Position numbers and translations under genes: made by a program. This document shows, piece by piece, positions 20,060-27,930 of a stretch of 35,037 nt of DNA. Position 1 is the first letter of the stretch. Each line of letters opens with the position of its first letter. Below the pieces are notes generated by a model. That model was not told the DNA's origin and did no database searches. It saw nothing but the letters and a program-made list of their open reading frames with translations. Where the stretch lies: positions 1 to 35,037 of the forward strand of contig JAHEYB010000002.1 in NCBI GenBank assembly GCA_023251805.1. The letters are read 5' to 3'. The DNA comes from Bacteroidota bacterium (GTDB lineage: Bacteria > Bacteroidota > Bacteroidia > 2-12-FULL-35-15).

Positions 20060-20092
20060 ATTCCCCCTTTGCAAAGGGGGTAAGGGGGATTA
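20060..20092 (+). repeat. Dispersed palindromic repeat, copy C
   Basis: ATTCCCCCTTTGCAAAGGGGG followed by TAAGGGGGATT. The perfect hairpin (CCCCCTTTGC with GCAAAGGGGG) lies between two convergent genes and may double as a terminator. Core differs from copies A, B and D at the loop and in TAA in place of CTA. Confidence 0.8.
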
Positions 20093-20118
20093 GGCGGATG
20101 TTTATAATGAAACTTAAG

Positions 20119-21288
20119 CTATTTTGATCGCTCCAACGCTTGCTCTATATCATTTACTATATCAATAATATTTTCTAAGCCCACAGATATTCTTACCATT
20201 CCGGGAGTTATCCCCACTTCTTTTCTTTCCTCTTCTGTCAGTTTTGCATGCGTTGTTGATGCAGGATGAGTGGCAATCGTTCTGGTATCACCTAAATTTG
20301 CGGTAAGTGAACACATTTGCAATGCGTCCAAAAATTTTCTTCCTCTTTCAATTCCTCCTTTTATTTCAAACGTAACAATTCCTCCACCCAAACTCATTTG
20401 CTTTTTTGCAATTTCAAATTGAGGATGAGATAATAAAAATGGATAACGCACTTGCAATACATCAGGATGATTTTCCAATAGGCCTGCTAATTTATGTGCA
20501 TTCTGACAATGCCGCTCCATTCTAATAGAAAGTGTTTCTAAACTTTTTGATAGCACCCATGCATTAAAAGGCGACAAAGCAGGGCCTGTGCTTCTGCAAA
20601 AAGTCTGAATCTCTTTTATCAATTCTTTTTTCCCAACAACAATTCCACCTACCACACGCCCTTGTCCATCAATGTATTTTGTTGCCGAATGTGTCACCAA
20701 ATGCGCTCCGTATTTTATTGGTTGCTGAATAAATGGTGTAGCAAAACAATTATCTACATTTAAAATGAGATTGTGTTTGTTTGCTAAATTTCCCAACCAC
20801 TCCAAATCAATAATATCCAAACCTGGATTGGAAGGCGTTTCCACAAAAATCATTTTTGTGTTTTTCTGAATCAACTTCTCCCACGTTTCCGGTTTATTTA
20901 TGTCCGCATACGTATGTTCAATCCCCCACTTGGGCAAAAATTTTGTCATTACCGTATGCGTTGAACCAAAAATAGAACTTGCAGATAATATATGGTCTCC
21001 ACTTTTTAACAATGCCATGAAGCTTGCAAAAATCGCTGACATTCCCGAAGACGTTGCAAAACCCGCTTCTGCACCTTCAAGTAAGCACATCTTTTCTATA
21101 AATTCTGAAGCGTTAGGATTTGAAAAGCGACTATAAATATTTCCTTCCAACTCATCAGCAAACATCGCACGCATTTGTTCGGCATCTTCAAATGTAAAAC
21201 TAGATGTTAAATACAATGGAACGGAATGCTCTCTGTTTTCAGTTCTTTCCGACTGTGTGCGAATTGCGTTTGTTTCAAATTTTTTCAT
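20119..21288 (-). CDS. Trans-sulfuration family PLP enzyme, likely O-acyl-homoserine sulfhydrylase (MetZ-like)
   Basis: 389 residues of the Cys/Met metabolism PLP family (cystathionine gamma-synthase/MetZ/MetB group). PLP lysine is Lys204 in 'THSATKYIDGQG'; 'YSRFSNPN' (52-59), 'GFATSSGMSAIF' and 'VETPSNPGLDIIDL' are the usual phosphate- and cofactor-binding blocks; the C-terminus 'GMVRISVGLENIIDI' is typical. With metX divergent next door, the best reading is conversion of O-acetylhomoserine with sulfide to homocysteine; cystathionine gamma-synthase or lyase cannot be excluded from sequence alone. The start (21288) overlaps the end of the upstream OsmC gene by 14 bp, so they form one operon with likely coupled translation. 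Confidence 0.85.
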   Translation of the reverse strand: MKKFETNAIRTQSERTENREHSVPLYLTSSFTFEDAEQMRAMFADELEGNIYSRFSNPNASEFIEKMCLLEGAEAGFATSSGMSAIFASFMALLKSGDHILSASSIFGSTHTVMTKFLPKWGIEHTYADINKPETWEKLIQKNTKMIFVETPSNPGLDIIDLEWLGNLANKHNLILNVDNCFATPFIQQPIKYGAHLVTHSATKYIDGQGRVVGGIVVGKKELIKEIQTFCRSTGPALSPFNAWVLSKSLETLSIRMERHCQNAHKLAGLLENHPDVLQVRYPFLLSHPQFEIAKKQMSLGGGIVTFEIKGGIERGRKFLDALQMCSLTANLGDTRTIATHPASTTHAKLTEEERKEVGITPGMVRISVGLENIIDIVNDIEQALERSK

Positions 21289-21700
21289 TTACACTTACTT
21301 TATATGTGATCTTTGCTCCTGCAGTTTCCAATGTTTTTGAAACCGAACAATATTTTTCCATTGATAATTCTACTGCTCTTTCTGCTTTCTCTCTATCAAT
21401 TTGTCCTTTAAACTTAAAATGAACTTGTATGTTTTCCCACAACGATGGCTCTTTTCCTTGTTCTCTTTCTCCATCTATGGAAATTGTAAAATCTTCGATG
21501 ATTTGTTTTTGCTTTTTTAAAATCAAAACAATATCAATAGCACTACAACCTCCCAAACCCATCAACAACATTTGCATCGGTCTAACACCTTTATTATGTC
21601 CTCCAATATTTTCGCCCGCATCCATCTGCGCAGTATTTCCTGTTTCACTGATGGCTTCAAAATGAAACGCATCGTCCAATCTTTTTAATTCTATTTTCAT
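21275..21700 (-). CDS. OsmC/Ohr family peroxiredoxin-like protein
   Basis: 141 residues. OsmC-type proteins reduce organic hydroperoxides through two cysteines; here they are Cys52 in 'MGLGGCSAIDIV' and Cys118 in 'MEKYCSVSKTL', both placed as in the family. 'GVRPMQMLLMGLGG' is the conserved helix leading to the first Cys. Full length and cytoplasmic, with no leader. It overlaps the start of the PLP sulfhydrylase gene by 14 bp, and the pair faces metX across a 166-bp intergenic region. A link of a peroxide/thiol protein to methionine synthesis is plausible because sulfide and homocysteine are reactive thiols, but that is inference. Some OsmC paralogues bind other ligands, so the substrate is open. 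Confidence 0.85.
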   Translation of the reverse strand: MKIELKRLDDAFHFEAISETGNTAQMDAGENIGGHNKGVRPMQMLLMGLGGCSAIDIVLILKKQKQIIEDFTISIDGEREQGKEPSLWENIQVHFKFKGQIDREKAERAVELSMEKYCSVSKTLETAGAKITYKVSVNEKI

Positions 21701-21718
21701 GTTTTTTCCTTTAATGTC

Positions 21719-21756
21719 ATTTCGAGCATTCTGCGTTGAAGCAGAAATATCGAGAA
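21719..21756. repeat. REP-like stem-loop (TCATTTCGAG...CGAGAAA type)
   Basis: The inner stem TTCTGC (21729-21734) pairs with GCAGAA (21741-21746); outer TTTCGA and TCGAGA pair again with one G-U wobble. It lies 19 bases upstream of the OsmC start on its transcribed strand, so it would sit in the osmC leader. It resembles short dispersed palindromes common in Bacteroidota intergenic DNA (recollection, not searched). Confidence 0.5.
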
Positions 21757-21782
21757 ACTCATTGTTTTTTATTTATCGATTT

Positions 21783-21790
21783 CAAAGGTA
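21783..21790 (-). promoter_or_regulatory. -7 box TACCTTTG for osmC-sulfhydrylase operon
   Basis: Perfect TAnnTTTG on the minus strand, 82 bases before the OsmC ATG (21700). No TTG is evident at the -33 position. It faces the metX box at 21813 across 22 bp. Confidence 0.55.
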
Positions 21791-21812
21791 AGTAATTGGA
21801 GGAAATTTTGTT

Positions 21813-21820
21813 TAGTTTTG
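21813..21820 (+). promoter_or_regulatory. -7 box TAGTTTTG for metX
   Basis: Perfect TAnnTTTG consensus 46 bases before the metX ATG. Transcription from here would place repeat copy D in the metX leader. Confidence 0.55.
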
Positions 21821-21821
21821 T

Positions 21822-21863
21822 GCAGAATCTAATTCCCCCTTGGAGAAGGGGGCTAGGGGGATT
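21822..21863 (+). repeat. Dispersed palindromic repeat, copy D, in metX leader
   Basis: GCAGAATCTAATTCCCCC then TTGGAGAAGGGGGCTAG and GGGGATT, ending three bases before the metX ATG. CCCCCTT pairs with AAGGGGG around the loop GGAG. It matches copy A including the GCAGAATCTAATT extension. It creates a false upstream TTG start in frame with metX. Confidence 0.85.
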
Positions 21864-21866
21864 GAC

Positions 21867-22877
21867 ATGAGTAAGCACTTTTTCACATATCGACAAGCTA
21901 TTCAACTCGAAGGCGGAGCAACACTTCCGACTACCGATGTGGTATATCATACCTATGGAACGCTGAATGCCGACAAAAGCAATGTTGTTTGGTTTTGCCA
22001 TGCACTAACCGCCAATAGCGATGTTGCCGAATGGTGGGATTCACTTGTGGGCGAAGGAAAAACGTATGACCCAGCCAAACACTTTATCGTTTGTGCAAAT
22101 ATTATTGGGTCGTGTTATGGCTCATCTGGACCATTAACTATCAACCCCGAAACAAATCAGCCCTATTATAGCTCTTTCCCCCAAGTCACTATTCGCGATA
22201 TGGTGAAAGTTCACATCGTTTTGCGCAAACATTTAGGGTTAGAAAAAATAAATACCATTATTGGTGGCTCAATGGGTGGTTATCAAGCAATCGAATGGGC
22301 ATTAACGGAGCCGGAAATTTTTTCACAAATGGTTTTGGTTGCAACCGGAGCGCAGGAATCGGCTTGGGGAATTGCCATACACACCGCTCAACGATTGGCC
22401 ATTGAAAGTGATAACACTTGGAATGAATTGAATCAATCTGCCGGAGCTAAAGGGCTGAAAGCTGCTAGAGCCATCGGAATGTTAACGTATAGAAATTACG
22501 AAGCATTTGTAAAAACACAAACAGATGAAGAACATAAACTTGATAATTTTAAAGCAAGTTCATACATCAATTACCAAGGAGAAAAATTAGTAAAACGTTT
22601 TAACACTTATAGCTATTGGCTTTTAGGGAAGTCGATGGACTCACACAATATTGCTCGTAGCAGAGGAAAATTAGAAGACGTTTTAAAAAGCATACAAATC
22701 AAAACAATCATCATTGGTATTTCCAGCGATCATCTTTGTCCGATTGCCGAACAAAAAATAATGGCGCAACACATCCCCAACTCCAAATTTGTAGAAATTG
22801 ATTCTCCTTACGGACACGATGGATTTTTGATTGAAGGAAAATTGATTGGGGAAGCGATTACTGCATCGCAACAATAG
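21867..22877 (+). CDS. metX: Homoserine O-acetyltransferase MetX
   Basis: 336 residues from the ATG at 21867, an alpha/beta-hydrolase-fold enzyme transferring acetyl from acetyl-CoA to homoserine, the committed step of methionine synthesis. Seen: 'FCHALTANSDVAEWWDSLVG' near the N-terminus, nucleophile Ser135 in 'GGSMGGYQAIEWA', the acid in 'ISSDHLCPIAEQ' and the catalytic His in 'PYGHDGFLIE'. A longer reading from TTG at 21840 is in frame but its nine extra residues are encoded by repeat copy D, so I reject it. Acetyl versus succinyl specificity is not decidable from what I can read. It is divergent from the OsmC/sulfhydrylase operon that would use its product. Its 3' end overlaps that of the convergent M28 peptidase gene by 20 bp. 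Confidence 0.92.
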   Translation: MSKHFFTYRQAIQLEGGATLPTTDVVYHTYGTLNADKSNVVWFCHALTANSDVAEWWDSLVGEGKTYDPAKHFIVCANIIGSCYGSSGPLTINPETNQPYYSSFPQVTIRDMVKVHIVLRKHLGLEKINTIIGGSMGGYQAIEWALTEPEIFSQMVLVATGAQESAWGIAIHTAQRLAIESDNTWNELNQSAGAKGLKAARAIGMLTYRNYEAFVKTQTDEEHKLDNFKASSYINYQGEKLVKRFNTYSYWLLGKSMDSHNIARSRGKLEDVLKSIQIKTIIIGISSDHLCPIAEQKIMAQHIPNSKFVEIDSPYGHDGFLIEGKLIGEAITASQQ

Positions 22878-23805
22878 AAGCGAAAACCCCTTTTATCACT
22901 TCTGCCATCTTTCCTACATTCAAACTTTCGAGTGTGTCTGATTTTTCATGATAATTTGGATTTCTGTAAAAAGAAGTGTCTGTAATCATTACAGCAACAT
23001 ATCCGTATTTCCAATAATTCAAATGGTCGGAAAAATCGATGCCTGGCAGAGATGCCGGTGCGTTTAAAGAGATTGCTTTTACAACTGAGGCACCATTCAT
23101 TTTCTTTTTGATTTCTTTTGTTGTTTTTCCTTGTCCGATTTTTCCCACTACTGCTATAAAATTTGCTTTCCTTGGATAAAACAACTTCATCAAACCAATT
23201 GGATATTCTTGTGATTTTCGATTGTCAGAAAAGAACCCAATCATCTCCAAACAAATCATTGCTTTTACTTTAATGTGATTATCGTGCAACATTTTTGCAT
23301 GTACAGCGCTTCCCATATTTTCTGTTCTGAAATTGGGTGGTTCTTCAAGAGTATACGCAACAAAATCAACACGATATTTTAAATTTCCACTTTTATTTTT
23401 TAATAGTCTGGCTACTTCCAATAACCCTGCTACACCACTTGCATTGTCATCTGCTCCCGGTTGTTCGCCACACACATCGTAATGTGCCCCAACAATAATT
23501 CGTTCAGCCTCTTTGGGCCCAAACGAACAAATAATATTTTTGTATTCTTTGCCATTTACCAAATACTTTTGTTCCTCGACAGCATCTGTTAGTTTTTTAA
23601 ATTCTTCTGAAATATAGTTTGCACAAACATTCAAGCGCTCCACATGCTCATCACTACGCGCAATTGGCGACTTGATTAAAAATCTTAAATCTTTAATTAT
23701 TCTGGCTTGATCTACTTTAATAGTATCCGATAAAATAGAAATGGGATTTGCTTTTATACAAATCCCATTCATAAATAATATTAGTAGAAAAAATAATTTT
23801 CTCAT
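22858..23805 (-). CDS. Secreted M28 family zinc aminopeptidase
   Basis: 315 residues. A signal peptide ('LFFLLILFMNGICIKAN', to about 20) is followed by an M28 peptidase domain with di-zinc ligands visible in 'VGAHYDV' (His108), 'GADDNASG' (Asp119/120), 'YTLEEPPNF' (Glu154/155), 'CLEMIGF' (Glu187) and 'NYHEKSDT' (His286). It should remove N-terminal residues from peptides in the periplasm or outside. There is no T9SS tail. The start codon shares one base with the stop of ferritin (TAATG), so the two are translated as a coupled pair. The 3' end overlaps metX by 20 bp on the opposite strand. Peptide specificity unknown; glutaminyl cyclases share the fold but the motif set fits a peptidase. Confidence 0.87.
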   Translation of the reverse strand: MRKLFFLLILFMNGICIKANPISILSDTIKVDQARIIKDLRFLIKSPIARSDEHVERLNVCANYISEEFKKLTDAVEEQKYLVNGKEYKNIICSFGPKEAERIIVGAHYDVCGEQPGADDNASGVAGLLEVARLLKNKSGNLKYRVDFVAYTLEEPPNFRTENMGSAVHAKMLHDNHIKVKAMICLEMIGFFSDNRKSQEYPIGLMKLFYPRKANFIAVVGKIGQGKTTKEIKKKMNGASVVKAISLNAPASLPGIDFSDHLNYWKYGYVAVMITDTSFYRNPNYHEKSDTLESLNVGKMAEVIKGVFASIVAMQ

Positions 23806-24326
23806 TATGCTTTTCCTTTGTCTGCCGAAGGATCAACAATAGCAATACTTCCCAAATCTCTGTCGAAAAAATACAAGCCACTTTTATCGCCTCCGATAAA
23901 TTTCAATTTATCCAAAATTTTTCTTGCCAATGCCTCTTCCTCAATTTGTTCGGATACATACCATTGTAAGAAGTTGTGAGTGGTGTAATCCTTTTCTTTC
24001 AAACACACCTCTACACAATTATTAATTTCCTGAGAAACCAATATCTCGTGCTTCAACACTTCTTCAAAAACAAATTGCACCGATTTGAATTTTTGTGGCT
24101 GTGCTTTCAATGCCGGAATCAACGCCTGCCCACCTCGCTCATTCACATACTTTATCAATTTTAGCATGTGCATACGTTCTTCATCCGCATGTGTATACAA
24201 AAAGGCTGCGACCCCTTCCAGTCCTTGTGTTTCTGCCCAAGAAGCCATTGCTAAATAATATTGCGAAGACGATGCTTCCAGTTCTATTTGTTGATTTAAA
24301 GCCGATTCTACCTTTTTAGATACCAT
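23805..24326 (-). CDS. ftnA: Non-heme ferritin (FtnA-type)
   Basis: 173 residues, a 24-mer-forming iron-storage ferritin in the cytoplasm, oxidising Fe(II) at a dinuclear ferroxidase centre. The ligands occur at the same positions as in E. coli FtnA: Glu17, Glu50, His53, Glu94, Gln127 and Glu130 ('QYYLAMASWAE', 'DEERMHMLKLI', 'WYVSEQIEEE'). No heme-binding Met typical of bacterioferritin is apparent. The C-terminus is extended with an acidic tail ('VDPSADKGKA'). First gene of a two-gene operon with the M28 peptidase through a TAATG overlap. A weak -7-like box (TAACTTTA) lies upstream; no Fur box was recognised. Confidence 0.93.
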   Translation of the reverse strand: MVSKKVESALNQQIELEASSSQYYLAMASWAETQGLEGVAAFLYTHADEERMHMLKLIKYVNERGGQALIPALKAQPQKFKSVQFVFEEVLKHEILVSQEINNCVEVCLKEKDYTTHNFLQWYVSEQIEEEALARKILDKLKFIGGDKSGLYFFDRDLGSIAIVDPSADKGKA

Positions 24327-24383
24327 AATTTTTCTTTTGTAGGATTATGGATTGCAAAGCCAAATTGCATCCATTATACGGTG

Positions 24384-24391
24384 TAAAGTTA
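24384..24391 (-). promoter_or_regulatory. -7-like box TAACTTTA for ferritin operon
   Basis: One base off TAnnTTTG on the minus strand, 57 bases before the ferritin ATG. No -33 TTG at the usual spacing. Confidence 0.35.
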
Positions 24392-24465
24392 AGGGATTTT
24401 TTTGCATCTGAAAAAGCTTTTCAAATGTTAAGATTTTTTAACCTTTAAGAAATGAAATAAGCTGT

Positions 24466-24482
24466 ATAATTCACTACCTTTG
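24466..24482 (+). promoter_or_regulatory. Promoter, -7 box TACCTTTG
   Basis: ATAATTCACTACCTTTG includes a perfect TAnnTTTG (24475-24482), 39 bases before the ATG at 24522. Sixteen of 17 bases match the ABC-F promoter at 11012-11028. Confidence 0.65.
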
Positions 24483-24521
24483 AAAGAGTAACAAATAGCG
24501 AAAAATAACGTTATAGACGAT

Positions 24522-27500
24522 ATGTCGAGCAACTATCAAAATTTAATTGAAAAACTGGATGAATTCATCCGTAAGTATTATAAAAATCTGCTTTTACGCG
24601 GATTGATTTATAGTATTGCGCTTGTATTACTGTTCTTCGTCTCCGCAACTACCCTTGAATACTTTGCACACTTTAATTCTGCCGTAAGAACCATCCTGTT
24701 TTATGCTTTCGTTCTTGCTAGCCTCTTTGTTTTAGTAAAATACATTGCAATTCCTGTTTCCAAACTTTATAAAATCGGAACAGTTATTTCTCATGAAGAT
24801 GCTTCTCAAATTATCGGAAAACATTTTACCAATGTGCAGGACAAACTTCTAAATGTTTTGCAATTACAATCACTACAAGAAAGCAACCAACAACTATCAA
24901 CCAACAACTATCAACTAATTGAAGCTAGTATAAACCAAAAAACAAAAGAATTAAAACCCATTCCATTTACTGCTGCTGTTGATTTTTCTGAAAACAGAAA
25001 ATATTTAAAATATGCCTTGTTTCCCATTTTAACAATCACAGTTATACTCTTTGCTGCCCCTAGCATCATCACCGATGGAACAAAAAGATTGGTAAAGCAC
25101 AATGAATATTTCGAAAAAGAAGCGCCTTTTCAATTTGTAATTACCAACTCCGATTTAAAAACAGTAACTCAAGAAGATTATGAACTCAAAGTAAAATTAA
25201 CAGGCGATGAGATTCCAGATAATGTGTATGTGGAGATTGATGGAAACGAATTTAAACTCGACAAAGAAAACATTATCAATTTCAACTACCTTTTCAAAAA
25301 TGTGCAAAAAAGTATCCGCTTTCAATTGGCCGCTGATGGTTTTAAATCAAAAGAATATGAATTAGTTGCTTTGCCAAATCCTATTTTATTAAATTTTGAT
25401 ATCGCATTGGCATATCCAAAATATTTGAACAAAAAAGATGAAGTTTTAAAAAACACTGGCGACTTAATTATCCCTGCAGGAACCAAACTCAGCTGGAGTT
25501 TTAACACACAAAACACGGAGCAAGTTCGTTTGAATTTTAATGATACCTCTTTTGCAGTTGCTCCAACTAGTGAAAATAATTTTATTTATTCCACTCGAAT
25601 GTTTCGTGATAAATCATATTCTGTTACTACTTCTAATCAATTTTTAAAAAGCAAGGACTCCGTAACATACTCCATCAATGTTATTCCGGATGCTTATCCT
25701 CAAATTACTGTTGCTGAGAAAAAAGATTCTACTTCAACCAAACGAATTTATTTTCGTGGCGAAGTAAAAGATGATTATGGGTTTAATAAACTTTCTTTCA
25801 ACTATCGTTTCATTAATAATAACGATAGTGCGATAACCGATACGCATAAAAAATTAACAACTAATACTGTTCCTATTGCTATAAGTAAAGCAATGACACA
25901 AGACCAGTTTTTTCACTATTGGGACATGACCGAATTGGGTGTTGCCCCCGGTGATCAAATTGAGTACTTTTTTGAAGTGTGGGATAACGATGGAGTGACT
26001 GGAAGCAAATCGGCCCGCTCACAAAAAATGATTTTTAAAGCTCCTACATTAAATGAATTAGATGCGAATACCGATAAAAATAATAATAAGATAAAAGAAG
26101 ATTTAGAAGAAAGTATTCGTGAAGCAAAAGAGGTACAAAAAGAGTTGGCAGACTTACAACGCAAAGTTGCTGAGAAAAAAGACTTGACCTGGGAAGAAAA
26201 AAAGAAGTTGAAAGAGTTGCTAGACAAGCAAAAAAATCTTCAGAAAAAAGTGGAGGCGGTTAAAAATGAAAATCAACAGAACAACCAGCAGAAAAATGAA
26301 TACAAACAGCCAAATGAAGAAATGCTTGAAAAGCAAAAGCGCATAGAAGAGTTGTTTGACAAAGTAATGACACCCGAACTCAAAGAAAAATACGATGAGT
26401 TGCAAAAGTTGTTGGAAAAATTGGATAAAGACAAGGTGCAGGAAGCATTGGATAAGATGAAGCTCGACAATAAAGATTTGATGAAAGAGTTGGATCGTAA
26501 TCTTGAAATTTTTAAACAATTGGAGGTAGAACAAAAACTTCAGGAAAATATCGACAAACTAAAAGAGTTGTCTAAGAAAGAAGACGAGCTTGCTAAGCAG
26601 TCGGAAGAAAAAAAATCGGATGCCAAAGAACAAAAAGCAAAACAGGATGATTTGAATAAAAAATTTGATGATTTGAAAAAGGATTTGAAAGAGCTAGAAA
26701 AAAAGAATAGTGAATTGGAAGAACCTAAGAAACTTGAAAATACAGAGCAAAAGCAAAACGACATTCAAAATGAAATGAAAAAAAGTAGTGAGAGCTTGAA
26801 TGAAAATAAAAAGAAAGATGCCGCTAAATCTCAAAAAGAAGCTGCAAAAGAAATGCAGGAAATGAGTCAACAAATGGAACAGGCACAGCAGGATGAACAA
26901 CAACAACAGGAAGGAGAAGACATTGATAAAATGCGAGGACTGTTAGAAAACATCATTCAGTTATCGTTTGGACAAGAGGCATTAATGGGGCAATTGTCGA
27001 AAACCAAGCCCAACGACCCTCAGTTTGTAAAAATCAACCAACAACAGAAAAAGCTGAAAGACGATTCTAAAATGATTGAAGATACTTTGCTTGCACTCAG
27101 CAAACGAGTTCCTCAAATTGCTGCAGCTGTCAATAAAGAAATAAGCGCTATTAATATGAATATGGATAAGGCCCTGGCTGAAATTGCCGAAAGCCAAACT
27201 CCTGCCGTTGATGGTAAAAATCACAAACAGGAAGCCTTGAGTCGCCAACAATTTGCAATGACATCCATCAACAATTTAGCCTTAATGCTGAATGAGGCTT
27301 TGAGTTCGATGCAGGCTGCTGCTAAAAAACCCGGCAAACCCGGAAGTGGAAGTTGCAATAAACCCGGAGGGAAAGGCCAAAAACCTTCTATGGCTAGCAT
27401 GCGACAAATGCAGGAGCAAATAAATCAGCAAATAAAAAAGCTGAAAGAAGGCATGGAAAAAGGTGGAAATAAACCCGGAAATAAACCCGGGATGGGAATG

Positions 27501-27929
27501 GGTGGAATGAGCAAGGAATTAGCTCAGTTGGCAGCTCAACAAGCTGCTTTACGTCAGGAATTACAAAAAATGAGTGACCAAATCAATAAGGACGGAAAAG
27601 GTGCCGGAGGAATGAGCAAAATTGCCGAAAAAATGGAAGAAACGGAGACGGATTTGGTAAATAAACTCATCAGCCCCGAAACGCTTAAACGCCAGGAAGA
27701 AATCTTAACTCGCCTATTAGAAAGCGAAAAGGCCGAAAAAGAAAGAGAAATGGATGAAAAAAGACAGTCAAATGAATCAAAAAATGCAAATTATAGTAAC
27801 CCTAATGAATTTTTAGAGTATAACATCCTGAAACAAAAAGAAACGGAATTACTCAAAACGGTTCCACCGTCATTAAGTCCTTTCTTTAAAATAAAGGTAA
27901 ACCAATACTTTAACAACTTTGGAAACTAA
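24522..27929 (+). CDS. DUF4175-like membrane protein with long coiled coil
   Basis: 1135 residues; function unknown. Seen: two membrane helices near the N-terminus (about 25-44 and 56-75), a third at about 163-182, a beta-rich extracytoplasmic part (about 190-500), then a very long Lys/Glu/Gln-rich coiled coil (about 510-800), Met/Gln-rich helices, and two flexible Gly/Pro/Lys segments ('KKPGKPGSGSCNKPGGKG', 'GGNKPGNKPGMGMGG') before a final helical tail. This matches my recollection of the Bacteroidota DUF4175 family. Only one base separates its stop from the ATG of an RsbW-like kinase, so the two are co-transcribed from the box at 24475. A membrane scaffold or stress-sensing role is possible but not shown. 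Composition is strongly biased toward K and E, so homology searches will give spurious coiled-coil hits. Confidence 0.78.
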   Translation: MSSNYQNLIEKLDEFIRKYYKNLLLRGLIYSIALVLLFFVSATTLEYFAHFNSAVRTILFYAFVLASLFVLVKYIAIPVSKLYKIGTVISHEDASQIIGKHFTNVQDKLLNVLQLQSLQESNQQLSTNNYQLIEASINQKTKELKPIPFTAAVDFSENRKYLKYALFPILTITVILFAAPSIITDGTKRLVKHNEYFEKEAPFQFVITNSDLKTVTQEDYELKVKLTGDEIPDNVYVEIDGNEFKLDKENIINFNYLFKNVQKSIRFQLAADGFKSKEYELVALPNPILLNFDIALAYPKYLNKKDEVLKNTGDLIIPAGTKLSWSFNTQNTEQVRLNFNDTSFAVAPTSENNFIYSTRMFRDKSYSVTTSNQFLKSKDSVTYSINVIPDAYPQITVAEKKDSTSTKRIYFRGEVKDDYGFNKLSFNYRFINNNDSAITDTHKKLTTNTVPIAISKAMTQDQFFHYWDMTELGVAPGDQIEYFFEVWDNDGVTGSKSARSQKMIFKAPTLNELDANTDKNNNKIKEDLEESIREAKEVQKELADLQRKVAEKKDLTWEEKKKLKELLDKQKNLQKKVEAVKNENQQNNQQKNEYKQPNEEMLEKQKRIEELFDKVMTPELKEKYDELQKLLEKLDKDKVQEALDKMKLDNKDLMKELDRNLEIFKQLEVEQKLQENIDKLKELSKKEDELAKQSEEKKSDAKEQKAKQDDLNKKFDDLKKDLKELEKKNSELEEPKKLENTEQKQNDIQNEMKKSSESLNENKKKDAAKSQKEAAKEMQEMSQQMEQAQQDEQQQQEGEDIDKMRGLLENIIQLSFGQEALMGQLSKTKPNDPQFVKINQQQKKLKDDSKMIEDTLLALSKRVPQIAAAVNKEISAINMNMDKALAEIAESQTPAVDGKNHKQEALSRQQFAMTSINNLALMLNEALSSMQAAAKKPGKPGSGSCNKPGGKGQKPSMASMRQMQEQINQQIKKLKEGMEKGGNKPGNKPGMGMGGMSKELAQLAAQQAALRQELQKMSDQINKDGKGAGGMSKIAEKMEETETDLVNKLISPETLKRQEEILTRLLESEKAEKEREMDEKRQSNESKNANYSNPNEFLEYNILKQKETELLKTVPPSLSPFFKIKVNQYFNNFGN
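24884..24916 (+). repeat. 14-bp tandem repeat inside the DUF4175-like gene
   Basis: The unit CAACCAACAACTAT occurs twice in full (24884-24897, 24898-24911) with a further CAACT. It codes for residues around 122-131 ('NQQLSTNNYQL'). The unit length is not a multiple of three. Confidence 0.7.
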
Positions 27930-27930
27930 T

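Noticed and set aside
21840-21866. TTG start giving metX nine extra residues
   Set aside because: The extra codons are the repeat itself; the ATG at 21867 gives a normal MetX N-terminus.
21701-21866. Possible SAM riboswitch before metX or osmC
   Set aside because: I could identify only a REP-like stem-loop, two -7 boxes and repeat D; none of the conserved SAM-I or SAM-II core pattern was seen by eye.
26220-26906. Minus-strand Phe/Leu/Ser-rich frames in the DUF4175-like gene
   Set aside because: They are the antisense of the Lys/Glu coiled coil (AAA/GAA read as TTT/TTC); they look like membrane proteins only for that reason.
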